Below are positions 27,286 to 35,386 of a stretch of 64,000 nt of DNA, in pieces (position 1 is the first letter of the stretch; every line of letters begins with the position of its first letter). The notes under the pieces were generated by a model that saw only the letters and a program-made list of their open reading frames with translations, ran no database searches and was not told the origin of the DNA. This DNA comes from Bacteroidota bacterium (GTDB taxonomy: Bacteria; Bacteroidota; Bacteroidia; Flavobacteriales; Flavobacteriaceae). The stretch is taken from NCBI GenBank assembly GCA_027592025.1, contig JAQCIQ010000003.1, positions 1 to 64,000 on the forward strand, written 5' to 3'. The position numbers were made by a program, and so were the translations under genes.

Positions 27286-28868
27286 AAATCCTGACTTTCA
27301 TAAGCACCTAGGTCGGGTATTAAGCCGCGTGAAACCCCCAAAATATCTTGGGTTAAAAGGCCTGAAACAATTCCAACTCCATTGGCTGGCGAATTGTTAG
27401 GAATGCGCAGTTTGTTATGAGAAGGATTTTCGAATAACGGATTGGCGTTGCGAATCAAGCTGTTGTACAATTCGATGTTTTGAAAATCGTAATTTGCTCC
27501 TAAATTGGTTGCCGAATTTTCATATCGCAGGAGGCAATGGTCGAAATAGAAATTAAAATCTGCACCTTGGGCTTGGTCCAATAGCAATTCATTATTGTTT
27601 GACCCGTAAATGATACAATTGGTAAATGTGGCCGATTCAAGAGGGTTCGTCATGGTGTTGTTGTCACTGTCCACTACAAAGTTGTTGAGAAGTATAGTTG
27701 GAAATTGTCTGAAACTGTTATTCCAATAGTTGGCAAAGGTAGAATGTGTAAAACTGTAGTTGCCACCAACGGTTCCTGCAAAAGACGATTGACCAACATT
27801 ATTAATAACTAAGTTTTCTCCCCGAACTGAACTGGCTCTTGCCAAGATGCCAAAATTACTGTGGTTGTACAATTGAGTGTTTTCAAGAAGGAGTTTGTTG
27901 GAATCATTGGCATTGCCATCGCTCAGAAGACCTATTGTGCCATTTTTGATGATCGTATGGTTGAAGTAATTGTTTGTACTGCCTTCAAAAAGCCATATCG
28001 TTTCCCATTGGCCGGGGACATCATCAAAATCTGGTTCCAACCGGTCTCCTTCAAAAATGACTGCTTGTTCCATCAGTTCAGCATCTGAACTCAAAGAACC
28101 ATTGACCTGTATTGAGCCTCCGGGCGTAACAATCAAGCCTGAATTGGCGTGAAAATGTATGCGAGCTCCGGCTTGAACCTCAAGCGTTTTGTTCTGATTC
28201 ACACCAGCAAAACCGTAAATCACATAAGGCTTCTCATTGGTAAAAATCAATTCATCGTCAGTCAAAAACCTCCCTTGCAAATTGGTTTCATCTACCGAGC
28301 CGTCTCCGTCGGCATCAAAACTCAGGGTTTCATAGATGTAGCCTCCTTCTGTCGTGTTGGGGAATCGTTGAGGATAAATAAATACCGCATCTTTGACCAA
28401 GGTCACCAGATCTATTTTTTTCTCAATACCTCGCGATTCAAACTCAATATGATCGGTGTATAGAAATTGATTGCCGTTGGTCAAGGATTGGATGTCAACT
28501 GTAGTTTCAATAAATATGAACATGCTGTCTTTGGCCAGTAGTTCGACATTCTCAAAAATTTTCCCCGCGTTTCCGTTCATCCCGTCCACACTCAAACGAT
28601 AGAAAGAGTTTTCTCCTTGTCCAAGTTTTAGCGAGGAAATCAAAATATTTTCACTGCTTTGGTTGTATACCTTGAGGTTATAGGTGCTAGAACCAATATT
28701 ACTAAAGATAGTATCCAAATAAACCGTATCCTTGGAGAATCTCAAGCTGCTCACATCTGGGGTAAACTCAAAATCTGTTCGACAGCTACTCCAAAATCCG
28801 GACAACAAAAGTACCATGCCCCATTGAAGGCTTTTAAGAGTTAATCGATTTCGCATTGAATCTTTCAT
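27282..28868 (-). CDS. Surface lipoprotein with parallel beta-helix-like region
   Basis: 528 residues. A signal peptide ends in a lipobox-like S-S-C about residue 28. An N-terminal beta-sandwich region ([15 protein letters not shown]) resembles abnormal-spindle/HYDIN-type extracellular domains. The second half has asparagine-rich repeats with I-I-K-N-G and L-L-E-N-T phrases like pectate-lyase-type right-handed helices, ending with D-L-G-A-Y-E, common in such Bacteroidota surface proteins. Ligand unknown. Start ATG 28868 overlaps the thioesterase stop by one base (TGATG). Confidence 0.7.
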   Translation of the reverse strand: MKDSMRNRLTLKSLQWGMVLLLSGFWSSCRTDFEFTPDVSSLRFSKDTVYLDTIFSNIGSSTYNLKVYNQSSENILISSLKLGQGENSFYRLSVDGMNGNAGKIFENVELLAKDSMFIFIETTVDIQSLTNGNQFLYTDHIEFESRGIEKKIDLVTLVKDAVFIYPQRFPNTTEGGYIYETLSFDADGDGSVDETNLQGRFLTDDELIFTNEKPYVIYGFAGVNQNKTLEVQAGARIHFHANSGLIVTPGGSIQVNGSLSSDAELMEQAVIFEGDRLEPDFDDVPGQWETIWLFEGSTNNYFNHTIIKNGTIGLLSDGNANDSNKLLLENTQLYNHSNFGILARASSVRGENLVINNVGQSSFAGTVGGNYSFTHSTFANYWNNSFRQFPTILLNNFVVDSDNNTMTNPLESATFTNCIIYGSNNNELLLDQAQGADFNFYFDHCLLRYENSATNLGANYDFQNIELYNSLIRNANPLFENPSHNKLRIPNNSPANGVGIVSGLLTQDILGVSRGLIPDLGAYESQDF

Positions 28869-29257
28869 CAAACAAATAATTTGGCAATTTCATCCGTCAT
28901 GCGAGAAGGTTTTTGTGTTCGTCCGTCCATCAAACACCAGGTTGTTTTTGAAACTACTAACAATTGTTTGGTGTCCGCATTGAAAATTTCCACCATACGT
29001 TCCGAACTGGCCCCTGAAGAATTGGTGACGAAAGTTTCGAGCCACAAATTATCGTTCAGGCAGGCAGGTTTTTTGTATTGAATGTGATGTTCTGTCAGAA
29101 TCCAAAAGTAACGGGCGCGAATGTCAGCATTGGCCTCTTGGAGCCAGTGTTCCTTCGCGATTGACTGTACCCATTCAATATATCTCAAGTTGTTTACGTG
29201 ATCCAGTTCGTCCAAATCATCCTTAACGACCAGATACTGTCTCGAGTGCTTTTTCAT
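28868..29257 (-). CDS. Acyl-CoA thioesterase, hotdog fold (YbgC/4HBT type)
   Basis: 129 residues with the hotdog signature: V-K-D-D-L-D-E-L-D-H-V-N-N-L-R-Y near the N terminus carries the catalytic Asp and conserved H-V-N-N-x-x-Y, followed by E-W and H-H-I-Q-Y-K-K-P-A. It hydrolyses acyl-CoA thioesters; the chain preference cannot be read from the sequence. Middle gene of a three-gene operon with ATGA coupling to the cyclase upstream. Confidence 0.9.
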   Translation of the reverse strand: MKKHSRQYLVVKDDLDELDHVNNLRYIEWVQSIAKEHWLQEANADIRARYFWILTEHHIQYKKPACLNDNLWLETFVTNSSGASSERMVEIFNADTKQLLVVSKTTWCLMDGRTQKPSRMTDEIAKLFV

Positions 29258-30273
29258 TTGAGTTTGATTTCAAACATCTTATCCCAATATTTTCCTGTCA
29301 CAAAAAAGGTGTCAGACGAAGGCCGATAGGCTATCCCATTCAATACGTCAAGTTTTTGGTGTTGTGTTACTTGAGGTTTCAAGGTTCTGCAATCCAACAC
29401 GCCAACTACCGCGCCATTGGTCGGGTCGATAATGGCAATGCCTTCGTATTGATAACGATTGGCGTAGATTTTTCCGTTGACCCATTCTAGCTCATTGATA
29501 CCATTGAGTTTTCCTTTATTGGTTGTGGCTTGGATGTAACCTTCTTCGGCAAAGGTCTTTGAATTCAGTTTGAAAATTTTGTCCGTTCCATCACTTTTAA
29601 AGATTTGTGTGCCATCATTACAAAGTCCCCATCCTTCTTTGCTTTTTTGATAACTGAAAGATTCTAATTGTTCAAATGAACCTCGGTCATAGACTAAGCC
29701 GATACCACTTTGCCAAGTCAATTGCACCAGTTTATCGTCGAGGATGGTCAAGCCTTCACCGAAATAGGCTTTTGGCAGTGAATGGCTTTTAAGCACTTTT
29801 CCTGTTTTTAAATCCACCAATCGCAGTGAGGATAATCCGTATTGACCAGTACTTTCATAAAGCGAGTCGTTGATAAATTCCAGACCTTGTGTGTAGGCAT
29901 TGATGTCATGTGGATAGGTATTGACAATTTCGAATTCTAAAATCTCAGGTGGACTTGAATTGAGCAAGGTAAAGTCGACCATTAGTACTTCTGAGCGCTC
30001 TCCAACAAAAACCGTTGCTTCGAGTCTATGATCCCCAAGGTGCTGGCTGACCAAAGGAATAGAGGCCTCAGCTGCTTTACCGTCCAATTTGAAAACAATG
30101 GAGTCGGCGGCCAATTCGGGGTGTGAGAGTTGACATACTAGAGTGTCTCCAAGACTGAGTGTTTTTTTTACAATGTTGGTGTCGAGCTTGAATCCCAGCG
30201 CTTGATTTTTGTTACCGCACTGGTAACTCAAGAGGCTTATGCAAAAAACCAAAAATATGAGGCGAAATGACAT
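29254..30273 (-). CDS. Glutaminyl-peptide cyclotransferase, plant/bacterial beta-propeller type, lipoprotein
   Basis: Converts N-terminal glutamine to pyroglutamate in exported proteins. 339 residues from ATG 30273. The lipobox is L-S-Y-Q-C, so it is probably anchored in the periplasm. An extra ~100-residue domain precedes the propeller. The propeller has family signatures: Y-P-H-D-I-N-A-Y-T-Q-G-L, S-T-G-Q-Y-G-x-S-S-L-R, and G-L-C-N-D-G-T-Q-I-F-K-S-D-G-T. In Bacteroidota, signal-peptide cleavage often exposes Gln, which fits this enzyme. Confidence 0.88.
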   Translation of the reverse strand: MSFRLIFLVFCISLLSYQCGNKNQALGFKLDTNIVKKTLSLGDTLVCQLSHPELAADSIVFKLDGKAAEASIPLVSQHLGDHRLEATVFVGERSEVLMVDFTLLNSSPPEILEFEIVNTYPHDINAYTQGLEFINDSLYESTGQYGLSSLRLVDLKTGKVLKSHSLPKAYFGEGLTILDDKLVQLTWQSGIGLVYDRGSFEQLESFSYQKSKEGWGLCNDGTQIFKSDGTDKIFKLNSKTFAEEGYIQATTNKGKLNGINELEWVNGKIYANRYQYEGIAIIDPTNGAVVGVLDCRTLKPQVTQHQKLDVLNGIAYRPSSDTFFVTGKYWDKMFEIKLK

Positions 30274-30394
30274 GATCAAATTTTTCAGCAAGTTATTCAA
30301 TTCAAATAACTAAAAAAAATGAAGTTTCATGAGCAACTGCAGTTGGGGGAATTTTAAAAATACCATCGTATCTTGGCACGGTAAAAGACGAATT

Positions 30395-31210
30395 ATGGCT
30401 TCTAAAGGAAAAGTGGTTTTTATATCTGGCGCATCGCGCGGGCTGGGACGTTCGATTGGAGAGCTCTGTCATGCTAAAGGTATGCGAGTTTATGGTACGA
30501 GTCGCAACCCAGAACAATTTAACGATTGCCCGTTTACACTAATTCCTATGGAAGTGTCCGATTCTAAATCCGTTAGCGCCGCTGTGGCAATTGTGCTCCA
30601 AGCCGAAGGCCAAATCGATTTTTTGGTTAACAATGCAGGTGTGGGCATCACTGGGCCATTGGAAGAAATCGACCTGAATGAGGTGCAAAATCATTTTAGC
30701 ATCAATTACCTAGGACCTCTGCGTTTAGTTCAGGCTGTTTTGCCAAGTATGAGAGCCAAAGGGTCGGGTATGATCATCAATATTACCTCAATTGCTGGCA
30801 CCATGGGATTGCCATTTCGCGGGGTTTACAGTTCGGCCAAGAGCGCACTTTTAATGACTTCAGAAGCCATGCGGTTAGAGTTGAGACCATTCGGCATCAA
30901 AGTCACTTGCCTGATTCCAGGTGACATCAATACCAACATGGCCGCAGGGCGATACCATGCTCCAGTTTTGACTGGATCGGCCTATGCTTTGAATTACAAC
31001 AAACTGCTCAAGAGTATCAACCAAGATGTAGACAGTGGAAGTAGCCCCATCAGCATAGCCAGGTGCGTTTGTAAGCTTATGAACAAATCCAACCCTAAAC
31101 CGCACTATACTGCTGGCCCAGCTTTCCAACAATTTGCCTTTATTCTGAAACGAGTGATGCCTTCTCGCTGGTTTGAACGGCTGATGATTTCCTTTCAAAA
31201 ACTCGATTGA
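30395..31210 (+). CDS. Short-chain dehydrogenase/reductase
   Basis: Classical SDR of 271 residues from ATG 30395. NAD(P) motif S-G-A-S-R-G-L-G, N-N-A-G strand, catalytic Ser in N-I-T-S-I-A-G and Y-S-S-A-K (Tyr/Lys). The arginine after the glycine motif region (T-S-R-N-P) suggests NADP preference. Substrate unknown. The frame extends 22 codons upstream without family resemblance. Confidence 0.9.
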   Translation: MASKGKVVFISGASRGLGRSIGELCHAKGMRVYGTSRNPEQFNDCPFTLIPMEVSDSKSVSAAVAIVLQAEGQIDFLVNNAGVGITGPLEEIDLNEVQNHFSINYLGPLRLVQAVLPSMRAKGSGMIINITSIAGTMGLPFRGVYSSAKSALLMTSEAMRLELRPFGIKVTCLIPGDINTNMAAGRYHAPVLTGSAYALNYNKLLKSINQDVDSGSSPISIARCVCKLMNKSNPKPHYTAGPAFQQFAFILKRVMPSRWFERLMISFQKLD

Positions 31211-31295
31211 AATATTAAAGATCTGTTGATAGTTTTTTTGCTTATTTCTAGCATGAATTCTTCTATTGTGCTAATTTGCCATCAAAACTAGACCG

Positions 31296-31949
31296 ATGAA
31301 ATTCTTTATTGATACCGCAAACTTATCTCAAATTGCAGAGGCCCAAAAGATGGGTGTTTTGGATGGCGTAACCACCAACCCATCACTAATGGCTAAAGAA
31401 GGCATTACCGGTGCCGAAAACATTAAAAACCATTACAAAGCCATTTGTGACATAGTGGATGGCGAAGTTTCGGCCGAAGTCATTGCCACGGATTATGAAG
31501 GCATGATCAAAGAAGGTCATGAGTTGGCAGCGCTGCATCCTCAAATTGTGGTCAAATTACCGATGATTAAGGCAGGTATTCAAGCCTGTAAGTATTTTTC
31601 ACAACAAGGCATCAAAACCAATTTAACGCTCGTTTTTTCGGCAGGTCAGGCCCTTTTGGCAGCTAAGGCAGGCGCCACTTTTGTGTCCCCATTTATTGGT
31701 CGTTTGGACGATATTTCTACCGATGGTTTAAACCTCATTGCTGAGATCAGACAGATTTATGACAATTACGGATTTGAAACCCAAATTCTGGCCGCTTCGG
31801 TTAGACACACCATGCACGTCATTGACTGCGCGAAAATAGGTGCTGACGTCATGACTGGTCCGTTGAGCTCTATTGAAGGTCTTTTGAAACACCCATTAAC
31901 CGATATTGGTTTAGAGCAGTTCCTTGCGGACTACCGCAAGGGTAATTAG
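31296..31949 (+). CDS. fsa: Fructose-6-phosphate aldolase / small transaldolase
   Basis: 217 residues, the short class of the transaldolase family. F-I-D-T-A-N at the start, D-G-V-T-T-N-P-S, Schiff-base Lys87 in V-V-K-L-P-M, and [11 protein letters not shown]. Members act either as fructose-6-phosphate aldolase or as transaldolase in the pentose phosphate pathway; sequence alone does not settle which. It ends 3 bases from the convergent lipoprotein gene. Confidence 0.9.
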   Translation: MKFFIDTANLSQIAEAQKMGVLDGVTTNPSLMAKEGITGAENIKNHYKAICDIVDGEVSAEVIATDYEGMIKEGHELAALHPQIVVKLPMIKAGIQACKYFSQQGIKTNLTLVFSAGQALLAAKAGATFVSPFIGRLDDISTDGLNLIAEIRQIYDNYGFETQILAASVRHTMHVIDCAKIGADVMTGPLSSIEGLLKHPLTDIGLEQFLADYRKGN

Positions 31950-31952
31950 GCA

Positions 31953-33380
31953 TTACTGCAATTTATTCAAATTGAGATTAAATTTTCTACTGAATAAGTT
32001 GGCATTAGCTTGTTTTACGTTTCCATTCTTGTCTATTAACATGACCTTATTGACATTGTAGAGCGCTAACATTTTTTTGGCAGCTTCTGGATCCCTAAAG
32101 CGAAATTCTGTACCACTCACGACATTTGGTGCTCGCAAAAACGACCTCCATTCATCTTCTTTTTGATAGTCAGTATTGATGGAAATGAAGTTAATGTTGT
32201 CAAAGGTTCGACGCAAATAGTTCAAACGCTCATGACTGTTTTCGAAATGAGATTTGGATTCGGTAGACCAAAAAGTGCACACAGTCGCTTTGTCAAATAA
32301 CTCATGGATATTAAGAGTATTTCCTTTAGGGTCAACGATTTCAATTTCTGGGAATCGCTGCCCGCTTTTTATTTTGGAGATGCTGGCATACCAGTTAGCC
32401 ATATAGGCTTTGTCTTCATCTGACTTGCTGTGGTTGTAAAAAAACTGAAGAATGTCTTCTTGTTGCTCTGAATCAACGGTGTTGGACAGCAGGCTTTTTG
32501 TGGTGTATTTGAGGATGTTATTTTTGATCACAGGATGGCTGATCTGTGAATCCATAAGGCCCAATTTGGTCAAATAGAAATCTCTTGTTTGCTGGTTCAC
32601 TGGGAGGTCGGGTTGTTTTTCAACTAATTTTTGAAGCGCTAAAGTATTGAAGTGAGGAAATAGAAAGTTGTAGTAGTGGTGGAAATGAGCCAGGCTTGAA
32701 TCGTTGTAATCCAACCCTTCTCGAAAATCGAAGTAATTGGGAGGCAATTGATCTAAGGCCTGTTTATTCAAAGTAGTAAAATGACGAAACGGATAGGCCT
32801 CACGCATGGCGCCGTAGTTGTATTTGATTCCCGCATTGACCAAATTGCTAAAAACTTCAGATTGTTTGTTCTGCTTGATAAAGTTGTTTAACCGCTGTTT
32901 CTTTTCCGTTTCTAAGGAATCAATATACTTAACAAATGCGGCAGGGTCAATCTTACTGGTATCGAACATAGACTTGCTTTCCTGCTCCATTTCAAGGAAT
33001 AATTGTACTAAAAAATTGTTCTTTTTGGCGCCAATCCCCATATAGACCAGTGACTGATCAAAATCAACAGTATTGACCCTCAGGTAAACGCTATCCCCTG
33101 GTTCGATTACTGCCAATTGATACTCATTGCCGTGCATAAAAGAGTACATTCCTGTGCTGATATCGTTTAGTTTGAGTCCAAACTTGTCGGAGTCATCCAA
33201 CAAAAGAGTGTCTATAGCTTCCCCGTCTCTAAAGATAAAAACATTGCTCGTTTTGGGATTGATAATTTCTCCGCCTATAAACGCATCACCAATACGATCC
33301 TGCTCTTCACATGATGCGAGCAGTAGGACAGTAGAAATTAAGATAAACGATAGGGGTAATCTATAGCCTGTTCTCTTCAT
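31953..33380 (-). CDS. TlpA-like thioredoxin-fold lipoprotein without a CxxC motif
   Basis: 475 residues from ATG 33380, signal peptide with lipobox L-L-A-S-C (Cys24). The middle is helical, resembling DUF4369/TlpA-type proteins of Bacteroidota. The last ~140 residues form a thioredoxin fold: R-F-P-E-I-E-I-V-D-P-K-G, V-C-T-F-W-S, V-M-L-I-D-K-N-G. Where active TlpA proteins have W-C-x-x-C, this one reads W-S-T-E-S, so it should not catalyse disulfide exchange. It may be a binding or structural protein. TATTTTTG (33387-33394) is a possible -7 box. Confidence 0.8.
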   Translation of the reverse strand: MKRTGYRLPLSFILISTVLLLASCEEQDRIGDAFIGGEIINPKTSNVFIFRDGEAIDTLLLDDSDKFGLKLNDISTGMYSFMHGNEYQLAVIEPGDSVYLRVNTVDFDQSLVYMGIGAKKNNFLVQLFLEMEQESKSMFDTSKIDPAAFVKYIDSLETEKKQRLNNFIKQNKQSEVFSNLVNAGIKYNYGAMREAYPFRHFTTLNKQALDQLPPNYFDFREGLDYNDSSLAHFHHYYNFLFPHFNTLALQKLVEKQPDLPVNQQTRDFYLTKLGLMDSQISHPVIKNNILKYTTKSLLSNTVDSEQQEDILQFFYNHSKSDEDKAYMANWYASISKIKSGQRFPEIEIVDPKGNTLNIHELFDKATVCTFWSTESKSHFENSHERLNYLRRTFDNINFISINTDYQKEDEWRSFLRAPNVVSGTEFRFRDPEAAKKMLALYNVNKVMLIDKNGNVKQANANLFSRKFNLNLNKLQ

Positions 33381-33460
33381 ACTGCACAAAAATATTGGTT
33401 CGGTCTAACATAAGTTGTTAATGCAGCGTTAAATATATTTAATATCCTTTGAAGTAATGG

Positions 33461-33490
33461 TTGGAAACGCCTTTCATTTTTCTAATTTTG
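33461..33490 (+). promoter_or_regulatory. Promoter of the YbiT-like gene
   Basis: TTG at 33461-33463, 19 bases, TAATTTTG at 33483-33490: spacing and -7 box match the Bacteroidota consensus exactly. The ATG is 20 bases downstream. Confidence 0.7.
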
Positions 33491-33509
33491 CAGCACACAA
33501 ATAAGAACT

Positions 33510-35126
33510 ATGTTATCAGTATCTAATCTTTCGGTCCAATTCGGTAAACGAGTACTTTTCGACGAGGTGAACACCACCTTTCAGTCGGGGAACTGTTATG
33601 GGGTTATTGGGGCTAACGGAGCGGGAAAGTCAACCTTTCTTAAAATATTAGCAGGTCAAATAGAACCTACATCTGGGCATGTCCATTTGGAATCTGGAAG
33701 AAGATTGTCTGTGTTTGAGCAAAATCACAACCTCTATGACGACTATCCCGTCTTGGAAACGGTCTTGAGAGGCAATAAACCATTGTTTGACATCAAGTCA
33801 AAAATTGACGAATTATACGCGGACTACAGCGATGAAAATGCCGAAAAAATTGGAGAACTTCAGGCCCAATTTGAAGAAATGGACGGTTGGAATGCCGAAT
33901 CGTCGGCTGCCTCAATGCTGTCCAACTTGGACATTCATGAATCGCTGCATTACACCCAAATGAAAGACTTAGATGGTAAGCAAAAGGTAAGAGTACTATT
34001 GGCTCAAGCCTTGTTTGGAGCGCCAGATGTGCTCATTATGGATGAGCCAACCAATGATTTGGATTACGAAACCATCATGTGGTTGGAGAATTTTATCGCC
34101 AATTATGACAAGTGCGTGATTGTGGTGTCTCACGACAGACACTTCTTGGACGCTGTATGTACTCACGTCTCTGATATTGATTTTGGTAAAATCAACCACT
34201 ATTCTGGAAACTATACCTTTTGGTATGAGTCGTCCCAGTTGGCCGCCAGACAACGTTCTCAACAAAATAAAAAAGCGGAGGAAAAAAAGAAAGAACTGCA
34301 AGAATTTATTGCTCGTTTTAGCGCCAACGTGGCCAAAAGCAAACAAGCCACCAGTCGTAAAAAAATGATTGAGAAGCTCAATATTGAGGACATCAAACCG
34401 TCAAGCCGACGCTATCCTGCGATTATTTTTGATCGCAACCGAGAAGCGGGTGATCAGATATTGAACATCGAAAAATTGAAGGCTGTTCAGGACGGAGTAA
34501 CTATTTTTGACAACATCAATCTCAATCTGAAAAAGGGAGACAAGGTTGTAGTCTATTCTAAAGATTCAAGAGCCGTAACCGCCTTTTATGAGATCATTGC
34601 TGGCAATGAAAAACCCGCAGCCGGTACTTTTGAGTGGGGTATTACCACAACACAGTCATACCTACCATTGGACAATAGTTCGTTCTTTAACTCAAACCTT
34701 TCTTTGGTTGATTGGTTGAGACAGTGGGCTACAACTGAGGAGGAAAGAGAAGAGGTTTATTTGCGCGGTTTTTTGGGCAAAATGATTTTCTCAGGAGAAG
34801 AAGCGCTTAAAAAGTGCGGCGTTCTTTCTGGGGGTGAAAAAGTACGTTGTATGCTATCCAGAATGATGATGGTCAGAGCCAATGTCTTGCTGCTCGACGA
34901 GCCAACCAACCATTTGGATTTGGAAAGCATTACTGCTTTCAACAACTCTTTAAAGAATTTCAAAGGAACCGTCTTGTTTTCAACGCATGACCATGCCTTT
35001 GCCGAAACGGTGGCCAATAGGGTAGTGGAGTTGACTCCAAAAGGAATCATTGACCGTTATGCGACCTTCGACGAGTACATGCAAGATCCAGCGATAAAAG
35101 AATTGCGCAATAAAATGTACAACTAG
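33510..35126 (+). CDS. ABC-F ATPase, YbiT-like
   Basis: 538 residues, two nucleotide-binding domains, no membrane part. NBD1 P-loop G-A-N-G-A-G-K-S at 34-41 and Walker B L-I-M-D-E-P-T-N-D are intact, but its signature is L-D-G-K-Q-K-V-R-V-L-L-A-Q-A-L, the variant seen in YbiT. NBD2 keeps signature L-S-G-G-E-K-V-R and Walker B L-L-L-D-E-P-T-N-H, while its P-loop is replaced by Y-S-K-D-S-R-A-V-T. A basic linker lies between. ABC-F proteins modulate ribosome function. Confidence 0.87.
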   Translation: MLSVSNLSVQFGKRVLFDEVNTTFQSGNCYGVIGANGAGKSTFLKILAGQIEPTSGHVHLESGRRLSVFEQNHNLYDDYPVLETVLRGNKPLFDIKSKIDELYADYSDENAEKIGELQAQFEEMDGWNAESSAASMLSNLDIHESLHYTQMKDLDGKQKVRVLLAQALFGAPDVLIMDEPTNDLDYETIMWLENFIANYDKCVIVVSHDRHFLDAVCTHVSDIDFGKINHYSGNYTFWYESSQLAARQRSQQNKKAEEKKKELQEFIARFSANVAKSKQATSRKKMIEKLNIEDIKPSSRRYPAIIFDRNREAGDQILNIEKLKAVQDGVTIFDNINLNLKKGDKVVVYSKDSRAVTAFYEIIAGNEKPAAGTFEWGITTTQSYLPLDNSSFFNSNLSLVDWLRQWATTEEEREEVYLRGFLGKMIFSGEEALKKCGVLSGGEKVRCMLSRMMMVRANVLLLDEPTNHLDLESITAFNNSLKNFKGTVLFSTHDHAFAETVANRVVELTPKGIIDRYATFDEYMQDPAIKELRNKMYN

Positions 35127-35138
35127 TTTTTGGTGGAC

Positions 35139-35366
35139 TTAATGGTCTTCTGACAAAAGAGGTTGAATGATTTGCACGGCTTGGTCGTATTCCCGTTCGT
35201 CCACCCAGATGTCTTTTAGTCCTAAATTGCTGCTGCCAAATCCTGCCATGCGGGCAGATTCGCCTTCATCTTTGATGACAGGCACAATGCCTTGGTCTTC
35301 CAAAGCGATGATTAAACGATCGGCAAACAGGAAATTACCTGAATATAATTTTTTGTAGGTATTCAT
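35139..35366 (-). CDS. DUF2007 small protein
   Basis: 75 residues. The DUF2007 pattern is clear: Y-S-G-N-F-L-F-A-D-R-L-I-I-A-L-E-D-Q-G-I near the start and I-W-V-D-E-R-E-Y-D-Q-A at the end. The family is annotated as 'putative signal transducing protein', with no proven role. It lies 20 bases upstream of pheT's stop on the same strand and converges with the YbiT-like gene. Confidence 0.8.
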   Translation of the reverse strand: MNTYKKLYSGNFLFADRLIIALEDQGIVPVIKDEGESARMAGFGSSNLGLKDIWVDEREYDQAVQIIQPLLSEDH

Positions 35367-35386
35367 GAAAAACTAAAATAAAAAAA

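Noticed and set aside
27282-30273. Polysaccharide utilisation or defence island because of surface and hydrolase-like genes
   Set aside because: No SusC/SusD pair, glycoside hydrolase or defence protein; thioesterase and cyclase are housekeeping.
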